Shown piece after piece: positions 11,220 through 23,920 of a stretch of DNA of 64,000 nt. The stretch is from contig NW_025940784.1 in assembly GCF_000764305.2 (NCBI RefSeq), positions 588,510-652,509 of the forward strand, written 5' to 3'. The notes beneath the pieces are model-generated. The model saw only the letters and a list, made by a program, of their open reading frames with translations. It was not told where the DNA came from and did no database searches. The stretch is from Hyalella azteca. Taxonomy: Eukaryota > Arthropoda > Malacostraca > Amphipoda > Hyalellidae. How positions within the stretch are numbered: the stretch's first letter is position 1; each line of letters begins with the position of its first letter. Position numbers and translations under genes: made by a program.

Positions 11220-14200
11220 TCAGGTTTGCTCCTTTATTCTCTTCAAGCCTGTGCTGATGGCTTCTTCAAGTGACTGCATGCCGGCCTCAGGACGAGGCTG
11301 TGGTCTTCCCCTAGAGTTAGGGGCGTAGTAGTCTAACGATGGAGGTGGTGCCACTTCAGCTCTTTTGCGCTGAGGTTTCTCAACGCTGGGAACAATAATT
11401 TCGTCAAAAACAGACGAAGTTTCGTATTTCTTACCCACGGAGGAAAATTTCCCAGCGCACTCGTTGACAATTTCCTTCTGATCGCCTTGGCGCTTGCAAT
11501 TGTGTCGTCGCTGAGCCAAGTCTTCGTCCCTTAGTCGAGATGATAACGAATCCGACCTAAAACTGTCACCAGATTTGTCATTAAACTTCCTCTTGCTGTC
11601 TTTATTTCGTCTGTGATTACCAGAGTGCCCGGCTGTATCATAGCTGGTCGGCGGAGCGAATTCATTGTTTCTCTGTGACCTCTGTCGGTCTACCCAGAGT
11701 TCTTGGGTCATCTCGACAGGTCCGCCCAATGCGTTCTTAGAGTTGAAGGTGTCAAGGTTGCGCTCCGCTGGCTCCACCAGCTTGCCTATGAGTTGCTTGC
11801 CGACGTCCCACTCCCGCAAGGGCGCGTCAGGACGTTTGGCAGGAACATCTTCCGACGGCAACAGTGGCTCCTGATACTCCTTGTCCTCCTCGTCCGATTC
11901 CGGTGGAGTCTTCAGCTCCTCAGATTGGCCTGAATCATGAGAATTGTCCATCAACACTTACATTTAATTTTTCTTTGATGAAATATGGTTAAAAAGAAAA
12001 AAAATCAGAAACTGGTCAAACGAATTTTGTCAATCAAACATTTCCACTATAGCAATGTCGCAATGATTTGATCACTATAGATCTGAATCTAAGTCTACGT
12101 AAATACAGGAATTTGCTTTAAAAGATCTTTAAAAAGAGTTCTAATAAAAAGCCGTGAGAGAAGTTAAATCCTAAATACTGTTATATTTTAACCTATTCAG
12201 GTTGATATATTTACACCATTGCATCAGGACTAACCCGTCATAGGCAAGCCTTGCTTGAGCCTCTTCCTCTGTCGTATCTTGGCAAGTCTTTGCGCCATGC
12301 CGCGCTCCTTGAGGCGCGCGTCGCGCTTGTGTTGCCGCGCCGCCGCCTCACTGGACGCGTGCAGGTCGCGCAGAAGCTGTTGCTGCATGGCGCGCGTTGC
12401 CTCGTCCCCTGACAGCGCCACGAAACCCACGCCGTGCGTCCGAGCCTCTGCAATATCACAGCCAATTTAATGCCTTAATTGCTAATATAAATATCTTATA
12501 TCATGCATGAAAGAAATAAAATATGCATAAATGCATATCTTATTTTATTCTTTCATCGCCAGATGAAACATCGTTTAATGGCCTAATTGTTTTAAATTCA
12601 TATTTTGTTGTTGTTAGTGATGTTCATTGTGAATGTTTGGAAGTACTGATGATATGAGCTGACGATGAACTCACTTCAACTCGCAAAATTCAAACATTTA
12701 CTATATCACCTTCTTCAAATCTACAATTTCAGCTGAGACAATACCTATACAATTTGGCGTATGAAAATCTGTTACAAGAGCAATAGAGCTATTGAAACAT
12801 TTATTATACATAGACAAAAATATCAGCAACAGTAGAGACCATCAAACATGACGTCCTGGTAGTGGACGCTAGTCTTGGTCGCGTTGAGGTCCTCCTGCTG
12901 CTGCCAGCGCTGGCGCTGCTTCTCCCTGTACTGCTCCTCGAACGCCTCCTGCCGCGCCGTCACCCCTTCGTCCGTCGCCAAGTCTTCCTCCGCTTTCTGA
13001 ACAACAGAAAATCAGCGATTATGACCTAAGCTTTTCGCTTTCGAAGCTACAATTATTCATATTGCAATTTAATCTCAATTTTATTTACCAGGATTTTTTA
13101 AAGTGATAGAATACGCCGCTCCGAATTCACTCCAAAGCTCTTTTAAATCTGATCACTGTCGATCACTTACTCAATGACTCTCAACACATTATTCATAAAT
13201 GTTACAATGAGTTCTGAGACCTGGTGCTCATTAAGGAAGAAATTTAACGCAGATAAATATATACGAAATAAAAGCATAATGAAGAAAGATAAGTAACGCG
13301 AAGCTATGGCGTAGTCAACGAAGGCGGACCATCAGCTTGACCGTGGACTACGCAGTCCTAAACTCATTATAAGGTCATAAGGTCCATGCAGACGACACAT
13401 CAGCTGCCTGACCTGACCGCGCTCCTGGCCGCTGAGGAAGCGGTCTTGCTCCAGCAGTTCGGGCAAGTCCCGGCGACGCACCTGCCGTGTTCGGCCCAGC
13501 GCGTCCACGTGCTCCACCCTGCAGTATATGTGCTTGTCACTGGCAAGGTCTAAAGTTATTCAGGTTATTCCAGATGCCTTTACGTATATATAGCTTAAAG
13601 CCCTTTACTTAGATACGTTATTCAAACTTGCATACAAATAAATCTTACAGACGACTAGAAGATAACAATGTTAGTGCAACAATCTCCAAAAGAGGATGAA
13701 TTTATTTGTAATGAGAATTACAATTATAGTGGGATAAAGATTCGTGCAATTACTCTATTGCTACTTGCTACAATAGAATACTACATTATACTAAAGTGAT
13801 ACGTCGTAGTATTTCTGACGCTTTGGTTCACTTTTTGCAGTACAAGCTCAACCGATATCAACCCAGTAAAAGGTGTAAATTAATTACCAGGATTTATTCA
13901 ACAAATAATTCGATTCATACATAAAATAATGCCTATATTAAAATAAAAGTTAACCTCTGATCGAATTACTCCTCTGTTATTCATAATAAAACTAATCCAA
14001 CTCACACTTGCGATTTTACATATTTTAACATGAAGGGATTACGCAGAGTGGCATGGTTTGAACACGCATCCCGCGTAAATATAAGTGATCAAGTGACAAC
14101 CTCACCAGTCATCCAGATCCCCGACGTCATGCGCAGAAGACGAAGATTTTTGATCCCGTTTACTTTTCTCGGAAAGGACGTTGTCTACGATTTTTTTCTG

Positions 14201-17119
14201 CAACAAGAATAATTAAGTTTTAATCTTCAAGTTTCGTTTCGTTGTTCATTTGGAGTGTTTTCATTGATTAGAAATCCTAGCAAAACTGCCGATGCATTAA
14301 TACATAGCACGTCGATTAGGAAGCATCAGTCAATCGCAGGAACATCTTTCTTCTCCGATTCGAGATTGAATAATTGCATTGACCCGCAAAATTTCAATAT
14401 ATATAGGTATTGTTGTTGGCCATAATATAAAATTCAAGTTCTTATGAATTAAAATACAAAATCTAAAGGATTGGTCACAGGGAATAAGTTAGAATGAGTT
14501 ATTTTGATGAATTCTACTTGAATATATGACATGAATTTCATCTACGGTATATGAATTTCAACCAACGCTGGCACTATAAATACCTGGAAGTTGATCAGGA
14601 AGCTGTTGTTGAGGGCATCATCTTCCAGCACCGCCACCCCAGCCTGCAGCTTGTCGTACAGAGCTGCCTTCTGCTCCAGCACAGATCTGGTCTCAGGTAA
14701 CAATTAAACAAGCTATGACAATTAAGTTACAACAGGCAAGAACCTACTTTTAAAACCAGGTTACCGGAATTGAACATGTTAAAGCAATTAAATTTTAACG
14801 GGAAAACACCTTCAAACCGTATCATGAAATTGTTGTTGTATTGAACGGCGTCACTATAAAAAATATAACTCAGTACTCACTGCAGTGAGTGACAGAGAGC
14901 GCATTTTCTCGTCGACGAAAACGTGAAGTTACGGACAGACAGACGGACATACGGACGGACATGACGAGCACAATAGCGCCTTTTTTTCATAAATGAGAAA
15001 ATGCGCGCCAAAAAGAACCTTTTAGATCGTCTGTTCATAACATAATAGCATTTGATCTTTGCAACGTTAATACTGACACTAGAAATTTCGATAAATTAAT
15101 TTTTGTAATTAGTAATTTTCTTATTACAAAGTTAAACATGGACAGCCGCATGCGCATGATGCATTCTATTTACCAAAGTAAGTTATTCACTCCGTATTCA
15201 TTCTGTATAACCTTGTCGTATCAATTTTTCAAGCACTTGAATACTTTTTCATCATGAGTTGAAGGGATACCCGGAGAATAACTGCAGCAAATTTAACGAA
15301 GAGACGACGAGACTCACTTTGATTTTTCTGCGGCTTTTCTGTCCTCGGCGAGACTCTCAGCATCCTTGGCGGCCCTCTCATCGACTCCTTTGTTGCTGTC
15401 GCCACCGCGGCCCTGAACCTCGTCAGGAAATGAAAGTTCTTCAAACTTACACATACATAATTCTTTTCTATTGACTAGAAGATTAAAATGTTAGTGCTAC
15501 AATATGCAAAAGAGGATGATTTTTTTTGCTCAAGCTATGAAGCGACATCTTGCAATGTCATGCAATCTACAAACAACTAACATGAAGCTTATTCAGAATG
15601 CAGACTCAGATGTCTACACCACATTTTTTGTAAATTGCCACGCTCTCTGTAAAACGCCTCTGTTATATCTCGTGTAATAAACAGTCAAAACTTGGATTTA
15701 TCAGATAAGGGCATAAGAGCTACAAAAAATCGAAAGCATTAATTGATAGCTTAAATGCTAGCTGAATGATTGTTATATAAAATCTCTACGTATTATTTTA
15801 ATCCTAAATATCTTTTTGTCTTCATACAGAAGCACCGAACGTTTCAAAAATTTCGTTCAAAAAACAAAATGCCAATTGTGGCGGAAACACATTTAGTGAA
15901 AAGGCACTACGTACAAATTTAAATTCTGAGTGCATAGCATGGAAAGTGCAGCAAATACGAAAGCCGGGGTTTATCTACGCTTGAATCCCATTTAACTTGA
16001 TACGTAAAGAACATAAGCTAAAAAAAAAGCTGATGCATAAGCCGGTAAACGTCGGTTTTCGGTAAATAAACCACGAAAAATATATTTATCAAATAATTTC
16101 AATGATAATTCCAGTTTGCTAATTGTTTGTACTTGTCTTTTTTTTTTGGGGGGGGGGGGTTTAACTGACGAGGGAGCTGACACGAAAACATTTCGTCTCA
16201 TTAGAAATGGTGAATTTTTTGGCTGTTATCTTTTCTTTTAAATTATTGATCAAAATTCCTTGTTCAACCTATATTTACACGCCAATAAATTAATTAGTAT
16301 CGCGTCAAAAATGAATTTCCACGAAATCCTTGTCATGGAAAGAGATAACGGCTTGATCACAGTGATGCTGCATTTATTTTAGAAAGCCTTTCAAATTTGA
16401 AATAACGCTTAGAAAAGCATGAAATAAATGTTAAGGTCACTGAACACTTTCTTCATGGGCATAAAATTTGAATACAACTCTGAATACAAATATGATCGAG
16501 TCTCAGACTTGATCAATATGACTGAACCTTAAGGTATAAAGTCGTAAGTCGTTCAAAGAATAGCCGTACGCAACGTTCAGTTATCAACGACATAATAAAC
16601 ATTGAAGACTTAAATGCATGCGGTTGCCCACCTTGAGCTGAAGTTTGTGGCGCGGCAGCCCAGCAGCGAGCGCCTCCTGATGCTGCAGTCTCTTGCGCTG
16701 AAGTTCTGCCTTCAGGCTCACTAGCTGCAAGGGGAGACTAGGATAGAGACATTACTACGAGGTGGCATTTTGTAATTTACAATATCATGCGTTTAATTTT
16801 AATCGAGATCACCAGCCGCAGTTGATATTAAATGACATGTTGGACCACGATTTTGGACGTCATTTTCATCTGTGGTTAAGAGACATAACGAAGAACCTCC
16901 CTTGATTCTAATACTAAATTTAACGGTTTCAATAGGCATTACTGAATAACAAAAATAAATACAATAATTTTTCATGTACTTTCATTAAAAAATATATCAA
17001 GCACTGCAATAGTAAGACAAAATCAGGGCATCATAAGTGCGATGCAAATATTTTCAGTCAAATATTAGTAATCGTAAATGCTGAATCAATAAAAGTCGGA
17101 AACAACTTACCGATTCCAT
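11220..17119 (-). CDS. CCDC174: CCDC174, nuclear coiled-coil RNA-processing protein (complete, 9 coding exons, 527 aa)
   Basis: Exons in order of translation are 17111-17119, 16632-16724, 15318-15418, 14584-14686, 14106-14197, 13413-13518, 12840-12996, 12235-12447 and 11220-11929. They join in frame with GT-AG sites to 527 codons plus stop; human CCDC174 is 467 aa. The first exon encodes only MES. Family landmarks follow in order: LVSLKAELQRKRLQHQEAL, NKGVDERAAKDAESLAEDR, VLEQKAALYDKLQAG, DDWVEHVDALGRTR, RRRDLPELLEQD, VHYQDVMFDEARTHGVGFV and then LREWDVGKQL. CCDC174 is a nuclear protein linked to the exon-junction complex and EIF4A3. The region rich in Arg, Lys and Gln between 12235 and 12996 is coiled-coil-like. 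The 15418 acceptor has an alternative in-frame AG six bases further in. One donor (GTCTCT at 12839) is weak. Introns carry one R3 repeat but no exon-edge arrays. Confidence 0.9.
14862..15008 (+). repeat. Dispersed repeat family R3, copy 1 (CCDC174 intron)
   Basis: A ~145-bp unit starts AATATAACTCAGTACTCAC, continues through GTGAGTGACAGAGAGCGC, TTCTCGTCGACGAAAACG and a GGAC-rich stretch, and ends GAGAAAATGCGC. The same unit is found at 22951-23082 and 35800-35963, always in plus orientation. The end motif is the reverse complement of the internal GCGCATTTTCTC, so the unit can fold. It looks like a short non-autonomous element. Confidence 0.8.
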
Positions 17120-18474
17120 ATTGAGTGCAAGTATTGCAAGAGGTCAGCAGAATGAGCGCACAGCTCCTGGCATCTCCAGCACGCCACTCGCCCAAATAAT
17201 ATAGGTCTTATTAGAGTAGGAAACAGATATGTCTGTAGGAACCTGATAGTTTGAAGAAGTCTGATAAACATTAATATAAGTTCACAGAAAAATAGTAGTA
17301 ACAGTTTGAACACTCAAAGAGCTATCGAAATTCAATGCGCAAATCTATATCACAGAATTACCGGAAAGTAACATTACAAAAGAGCACAAACGCAGATTGA
17401 TTTTTAAATCACTTATTTGATGTGTTGAGAAAAAGCTACTGGATATTATTCAAAAGCATGCGTAGTGGGAAACAAAATTTCTTCGTTAAAATTAGGCGTT
17501 ATGACATGGGAACTGAGGGAGTGTCAGGCCCTGGAACAAGCTTGGGGCTCGCGGCCCTCAAGCTGAACTTCCCTGCAGTAGAACTTTAAGCTCTAATTGA
17601 AATTGCAACAACTCGCACGCACACCAAAATAGCCTCCAACAATCCGCACGCACATCAAAATAGCCTCTAAAAACCTGCACAAGCACCGAAATTGCAGCGC
17701 ATGTCGATTCCTATCCAAAAATAAATTACATGCTGCCGTTTGTAACCGCACAAAAATTGAAACTAGCAATTAACATTCGCATTCAAATTTCAGACCGCAA
17801 TCAACATTTTTATGTAAGTGACAAATTGCAATTTGCATATGGAGAAATTTTTTTATGCTCAAATCGTCAAATTATCCATAGTGCAGGCATGAATAACATC
17901 ACGACAGAATTATATAAATTTCCTAAGCCGGACATAACATACAAAAAAATTTATCATTACTAACAGGAAAACATGATTGTTGCGTGGACAGTAAAGTTGA
18001 CCGCGCAACACCGGGCTGTGGTCGAGAGGAAAACACAAAACAACATTGATCATATGAAAGTGAGGCTTTATGATACAACTTTTGTTATTTCTGTACAATA
18101 ACTAAGTCTTATTTCATGTTTAGGATCAGTTTAGCTTGAAAAAAATCGTATAATGATAGGAATTTTTACCGAGTAATTTGTATTTTTGTTACCAATATAG
18201 TCTATTTTTAAAAGAAAAAAAAAATAGATTTTCCTTGAGAACATGTTCTCTAGGATAGCTTCACCAATGAACGAAATGCGGGCCGTAACAATCGATGGAT
18301 TTACCATGAACATCATTCAGACCTACAACCGGCCTTCTAAAAGAAATCGGGATTATCTGCATGAAAAATTGAGCTGCATTCTTCGGCAGTAAACTCTAAG
18401 AAACTTTATTAAATAAATAATTCATCAACTCAAAAGTAGGGAAACATCGACAAACATCTTAATTTTTCCAAAGT
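17120..18474. other. CCDC174 upstream region and FARS2 3' flank
   Basis: No exon or mobile element was recognised. The segment just above 17119 should hold the CCDC174 5' UTR and promoter, but no clear core motif was identified. A minus-strand AATAAA at 18405-18410 lies 65 nt past the FARS2 stop. Confidence 0.45.
18405..18410 (-). terminator. Candidate poly(A) signal of FARS2
   Basis: AATAAA on the minus strand 65 nt after the FARS2 stop codon (18475-18477). Motif and position are the only evidence. Confidence 0.5.
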
Positions 18475-21400
18475 CTATCGAACAGTGACGGCGAGCTCGG
18501 CAGTAGCAGTAGCCGCAATGGCGCGATGAACGACGTTGACTTCTTCCTGCGTGAGCGTCTTCTCCATGTGGCGGTAGACGATGCGGTAGCAGTGCGACGT
18601 GCGACCTGTCTTGGGATGCTTGAACTCGTCCACTAGGCTAACCTGCACACACAATTAATGAAGGATAGAACGAATATAAACGAATATAAATTGGGATTTA
18701 ATGAGACAAAGTCTCAGTTATGACCATTTATAAAGCTCTAACAAACGATTGGAATTTGCGAATTTCATGAAATCGAAAGTCTCAGATAAGTCCATTTATC
18801 AAGCAATAACGAATGATTTATTGTTTCAAATCAATGAAACACAGTTGCTAATTCATGACCATTTGCCAAGAAAAAATAAAGACCAGAACGTAGAAATGCA
18901 AAAAATCTTATGTCGCATATGATCGGTCGAATTTGTTTTGAATAAGAAAAGAAGGCTACTCCAATAGAGTGGTAGGTAATTCGTTAAAGCGGCTTAAAGG
19001 CATAGTTGTTAAGTGACAGACAGTTCCACAAAGTCACAATGTTTGATGAGGTCATGAGGGTATCTATCAAACATCGCATAAATTAGTGGGTTTATTTTGT
19101 ACTACCTGCTCGACGATGTCGCCGCCGACCTGACGTACGAGGTCGTAGAAGTCGTTAGAGTCGAACGTGGCGGCGCTCGGCAGCCAGAAACTAATGTCGT
19201 TGGTGCACTGCGGGTAAGCGCTCACTCTCTGCCAGGAGATTAACACTTTGGTAAATATTGTACGATGAAATGGCATGAAGTAAACAATAGATTTAAAAAT
19301 GACCCCGATAAATTGTTCACCTAATTCTAGTAATTGTATTTGGACCGTGGGAAAGCTGATTGAGAATAATACACGTTTTCAAAAATCTTGAGGTTCTAGA
19401 CTAGAGGTATAAATTCTATCGATATGCCAATAGCTAAGCAGACGATAATTGCAACCCCTGAGTTAAGCGAAATTTAAATCGTGAGCTGGAATATTTCTAC
19501 TAGCAAAAGCACAAAAATAATCATCGGTAATATAAAGCAGCAAGTGTCAATATCCACAGTGTATCAATTAATGACTTAATATAGCATTGGTAGGTGGTAG
19601 ATAGGTAAGATATCATTGAATAGTTTGGAAGATAATTGTGGTAAGATGACATTGCAAGTTTACCAGTAACCTTGTACTTATAGAGCGTGTTTGAATCTTC
19701 AAACTTGAACTGAGACAAGAAGCCGGAGTCGCGGGACCAGAATATTCTGATGTCGGGGATGTCGTACAACTTCATCGCCCAACGCTCCAGTCCCAGGCCG
19801 AACGCCCAGCCAACCTTGGCCTTTACTCCCGCTGACGGATGAGATCGGTTACAATGAATAACTATGGTCTTGACGTGTGAAATTATTTCATTATAATGTG
19901 GGTAAAACTACTGTTAAATATGATAAAATTAGAATCATGCAATAATTTTATATTTATGCACTCAGAATCCTGCAATAATTCTATATTCATGCACTCATAT
20001 TAATCTAACAAGGAATAGTTGGCAGAAGTACTTCTTTAACTAATTCGAACTTACCAGTCCTACAAAATAAAAAAACAGAATATTTCAAATAATTGAACTC
20101 CTTGCAATGAGTGACAGAAATTTTGTGAAAACAATTCACACTTTGTGTATTCCGAATGAATCAAATCTACTCAAAATATCAGAGTTAAGTTTATAAAAAT
20201 TAGCACGTATTGTTTATAGACGTACAGAAAAGTAATAATAAGAATAACGCTCTGGACTTCAACAAAACTGGCATTAATTTGATACGTAGAATTGGGTGTC
20301 AAAAAATTCTAATATACCGTATATAAGTGCGATTAATGACTAAAGAATACAATTGATTACAATTTTCGGGGAGTTGAAAATTTTTTGGGTGACGTTGGTA
20401 GATTAAAAAGGCAGGTTTCAGAAACTTTCACCATCTGTTTAAATTCAATACTCTCGTTGATTCCCAAAATGCAATTTGATCCACGGCATGAGTGAACGGC
20501 ATGAGAGCATCCAAGCAAGGCAAGAGCATTACAAGAATCAGGGACAGGCCACCGGCCTATTCTTAAACGCCCATATTACTATGTTATGTTATGTATGTTT
20601 CTTATGTTCAGTTATGTGCCTTATGTTGTGTTATGTTATGTTATGATATGTTATGTGTGTTATATTGTGTTATGTTATGTTATGATATGTCATGTGTGTT
20701 ATATTGTGCTATGTTATGTTTTGATATGTCATGTGTGCTATATTGTTTTATGTTATGTTGTGTTACGTTGGGTTATGCTATGTGTCTTATTTTGTATTAT
20801 GTTGTGTTGTGTTGTATAATGTTATGTTTTGTTGTGAGGGGAGTTGCTGGCATAACTCTCACCTGTCTCTAGTATGCGCTGCTGCACAATGCCACATCCC
20901 AGGATCTCCACCCAGCGACCGTCCAGCAGGACCTCGAGCTCCCACGACGGCTGAGTGAAGGGGAAATAGGCGGGCACCCAGCGGCACTGTGTCTCTGTAA
21001 TCGAATTAAAGCAATACAATCAAGAGGGAAACATAAAACATCCTGTCAAAAGCTTGGACTTAATTCATTGTAAGAAGCCATTACTCATAGAAGACGACTC
21101 ATCCACAATGATTGAGTGCACACTGTTCACTCTCACCCACTGCTCACTCTCACCCACAGCTCACTCTCACCCACAGCTCACTCTCACCCACAGCTCACTC
21201 TCACCCACTGCTCACTCTCACCCACTGCTCACTCTAACCCACAGCTCACTCTCACCCACAGCTCACTCTCACCCACCATACAAGTGCACAAGACTCACTC
21301 TCACCCACCATACAAGTGCACAAGACTCACTCTCACCCACAATACAAGTGTGCAAGACTCACTCTCACCCACTGTACAAGTGTGCAAGACTCACTCTCAC

Positions 21401-23920
21401 CCACTGTACAAGTGTGCAAGACTCACTCTCACCCACTGTACAAGTGTGCAAGACTCACTCTCACCCACGGTACAAGTGTGCAAGACTCACTGTCACCCAC
21501 CATACAAGTGTGCAAGACTCACTCTCCCCGAAGAGCGTCGTGGCCATGGCCTGCAGGCATTGCTGGAGGTCGGTGGTGAGGGCGGCGACGGCCTGGGGCG
21601 TGTGCGCGGCCTGGGGGGCGTTGGTGTCCGGGGCGCAGGCCCCCGTGGACGGCAGGCCCGTCAGCACCTGGGGGCGAGGGCCTCCCGTGCCAGCGTCTTC
21701 CGGTAACAGCTGAGCGAAGTCATTGAAATGAGGGAGTCCAGCGAAGTCAAATCACGAACATATAATAGAATAGAATAGAATAGAATAGGATAGAGGAGAA
21801 TGGAAGTGTCAGCATTGAAGAAATAGGCCCATGGCCTGTTGCTGATTCTTGAACTTTTCGTGACTTGATTCACAAGGGATCCGGCCTTTAGAACCCGATC
21901 TTTCCATAACATAAATGTTATGCCTTTGACATTTCCACAGAGATGATATAATATAGATATTTTGATGGAGATTTTAAGCTGCTGATGATAATAAGGCAAT
22001 ATTAAATTAATAAATTTCAACTTGACTGAAAACAAACTATCGAATTGCTTAAATTGAAAAAAAAATTAAAAACTAGGAAGGATGCTAAAATTACAGATAG
22101 TTCAACACCGCAGATTTTTAGAGTTGTAGTGCAAAATAAAGGAATATGAGATGGTACCTCTTCAGCAGTGTAGAGTTTGACTCCTTCCATCTGATGGAAG
22201 ACAGGGTAGTGGAAGGCATCGATCTCATCTCGTCTGTACACGTCGCCCACGATCACGAAGTTGTCCAGACCAGACGCCAGCAAGTCTCCCTGCAAACAAA
22301 TCTTAGTTTCCACCATCCTTTTTCTAAGTCTATAATAGATCTGTAAAAGTTGTGTTAGTAACCCGGTGCTGTTTGGCCATTCTATTCACCGGGTTACTAC
22401 TATTCGGTTGGCCATATTCATAATACTTATTAAACAGATTATCACCTAAGCTTGAAATTATATCAATATTTGCAGAGTGATTTAATTTTACGTACGATTA
22501 AATCACCTTAAAATATGTATGTACAAAAGACATTTCGTTCTGATTTTGTAACAGATGTTATATGTTTGTGAAGCTGTAAGGGTTTTTCTGGTATAACCAA
22601 TAGTTTAGTTTGAAAACTAGCAAAAGCAATAAGTGAAAGGATTAAGTGAAAGTTAAAGGTAAAAGCTTAAAAAAGTGAAAGGTAAGTGAAAAGTAAAAGC
22701 ACTAGTGAAAGTATTATATTATATCAGAGAGTATCTTACCCAAACAACGCCGGTGTATGTTACTAGTTTAAAATAACTTATATTTCATCAAACAATCATT
22801 AACAGGTGAGCGACATCTGAAGGTAAGTTGCAAGTTATATCCATGCCAGGCAAATATCTGCCGAATATCAAGAAAAAAGTGTATCCCTCTAGATAATTCA
22901 GGGAAATTTTTTAATTAAAGAATAATATGATATCTGAATAATAAGAAAGAAAAATATAACTCAGTACTCACAACAGTGAGTGACAGAGAGCGCTTTTTCT
23001 CGTCGACGAAAACGTGAAGTCACGGACAGAAGGACGGACATGACAAGCACAATAGCGCCTTTTTTCCATGAGAAAATGCGCTAATAATACAAAATCATAA
23101 TAGGAACAAAAACGTACCTGATGCGCGCTGGTGTGTGCTCTGAGCAGATGCCGTCTGTTGACGTAATAATTGTCTCTCTTGTTCCTACAGACGTGGTCTG
23201 GCGGCACCAGCAGCTGGTCAAAATTTTGCTGCACAGTGACGAGGGGCGGCAAGTCTTCGACCACCGTGAAGACAGGGTTGCCGCGTCTGTTCTGGTACCT
23301 CTGGTGCAGGCACTGCAGTAGCCTGGTCTTGGTGTGGTACAGAGGATGGTCTTTCTGGCGGTGCAAAGCTCTCCCGATGTGAGACAGAATCTTGGCATTG
23401 ACGTTTGTCATTCTATCACGGACGAAATCCTTTCCACAAACTGTTATCTGAGAACAAAATAACAATACGTGTGGGAAAATATAAAAACAATTGGTATTCA
23501 TATAAGTGAATAAATTAGACTCATCAATCGTCACTTGTTTAAACTGAGGAAAGTGCAATGGCAAATTCGTCAGTGTTTTGGTGGATTTGCAAACGAGTGG
23601 ATCAACAAACGAGTGGATCAACAGCAAACGAGATATTTCAACAATACATTCTCGATACTCACAGTTTTGTTGGCAGGTTCCCTGCTTGCAGAATAACTTC
23701 GTGAGTTACTAACGCACGCAGCAAGTGCGTTGCAACACTGGAGGCGCTGCAGTGACTCGCCTCTGCATGTCCGCAAATTAAATAAAATTTCTCTTCCTTC
23801 CTTCGCATGGCTAGACAAGACACAAATGCTTCTGATGACAAAAGTTTCGGGTTGTTTCAAACTTCGAGTAAAAGTAACGCGGCGGAAGAAGTTACAAAGA
23901 AAAGTCATGTTGCGTTGCAT
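18475..23920 (-). CDS. FARS2: FARS2, mitochondrial phenylalanyl-tRNA synthetase (complete, 8 exons, 496 aa)
   Basis: The enzyme charges mitochondrial tRNA-Phe with phenylalanine and works as a monomer in the matrix. Exons in order are 23663-23920, 23118-23447, 22158-22289, 21523-21709, 20863-20994, 19671-19831, 19106-19228 and 18475-18642; all phases agree. Residues 1-86 form an Arg-rich presequence suited to mitochondrial import (a second Met lies at codon 5). The class II core follows: [17 protein letters not shown], then [16 protein letters not shown] (motif 2, residues 214-229) and [11 protein letters not shown] (motif 3, 354-364). The C-terminal anticodon-binding domain includes [19 protein letters not shown] and [13 protein letters not shown]. 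Human FARS2 is 451 aa; the excess is mostly presequence. The exon 21523-21709 is strikingly GC-rich and low in complexity in its first half, and its donor is tandemly repeated in the intron. Confidence 0.95.
20519..20835 (+). repeat. SINE 3'-tail fragment followed by a TATGT-type microsatellite
   Basis: AAGAATCAGGGACAGGCCAC near 20531 matches the tail of the tRNA-headed SINE seen at 59.7 kb (AAGAATCGGCGACAGGCC). It is followed by about 250 bp of degenerate TTATG/TATGT repeats (20581-20835) ending close to the FARS2 exon donor at 20862. Open frames through the array are artefacts of its simple composition. Confidence 0.65.
21123..21530. repeat. Minisatellite derived from a FARS2 exon/donor junction
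   Basis: On the minus strand the exon ends GGGGAGA and is followed by the donor GTGAGTCTTG at 21522. The next 31-bp units downstream (about eight, to near 21280) each repeat GAGAGTGAGTCTTGCAC(A), so each brings its own donor-like GTGAGT. Further downstream (21123-21280) the repeat passes into shorter ~20-bp units based on CACTCTCACCCA on the plus strand. Because 31 is not a multiple of three, most of the alternative donors would shift frame. Open frames on the plus strand (His/Ser/Pro repeats) are not considered genes. Confidence 0.85.
21755..21865 (-). repeat. (TAGAA)n tract next to an inverted SINE-tail fragment
   Basis: A short TAGAA/TAGAATAGAA tract (about 21762-21795) abuts a minus-strand copy of the SINE tail. 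The reverse complement reads AAGAATCAGCAACAGGCCAT near 21838-21857. Both lie in a FARS2 intron. Confidence 0.6.
22354..22406. repeat. 12-bp perfect inverted repeat in a FARS2 intron
   Basis: AGTAACCCGGTG and CACCGGGTTACT form a perfect stem with a spacer of under 20 bases. No longer element was seen around it. It may be the remnant of a small palindromic element. Confidence 0.5.
22951..23082 (+). repeat. Dispersed repeat family R3, copy 2 (FARS2 intron)
   Basis: It shows the same start, internal TCGTCGACGAAAACG block and GAGAAAATGCGCT end as the copies at 14862 and 35800. The GGAC-rich centre is shorter. It ends about 35 bp from a FARS2 exon edge (23118). Confidence 0.8.

Noticed and set aside
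11665..11933. Plus-strand frames antisense to the last CCDC174 exon
   Set aside because: They are shadows of a well-supported minus-strand coding exon.
14030..14212. Plus-strand 60-codon frame with Arg cluster
   Set aside because: The minus strand at 14106-14197 is a CCDC174 exon with matching phases that supplies the DDW of the conserved DDWVEHVDALGRTR.
20586..20872. Cys/Tyr/Met-rich plus-strand frames
   Set aside because: They are products of the TATGT microsatellite, open in several frames at once, with no start context or domain.
21054..21713. Long plus-strand open frames of His/Ser/Pro-rich repeats
   Set aside because: They are translations of the CACTCTCACCCA array and of the antisense of a FARS2 exon. 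The real coding strand is minus, with matching splice sites.
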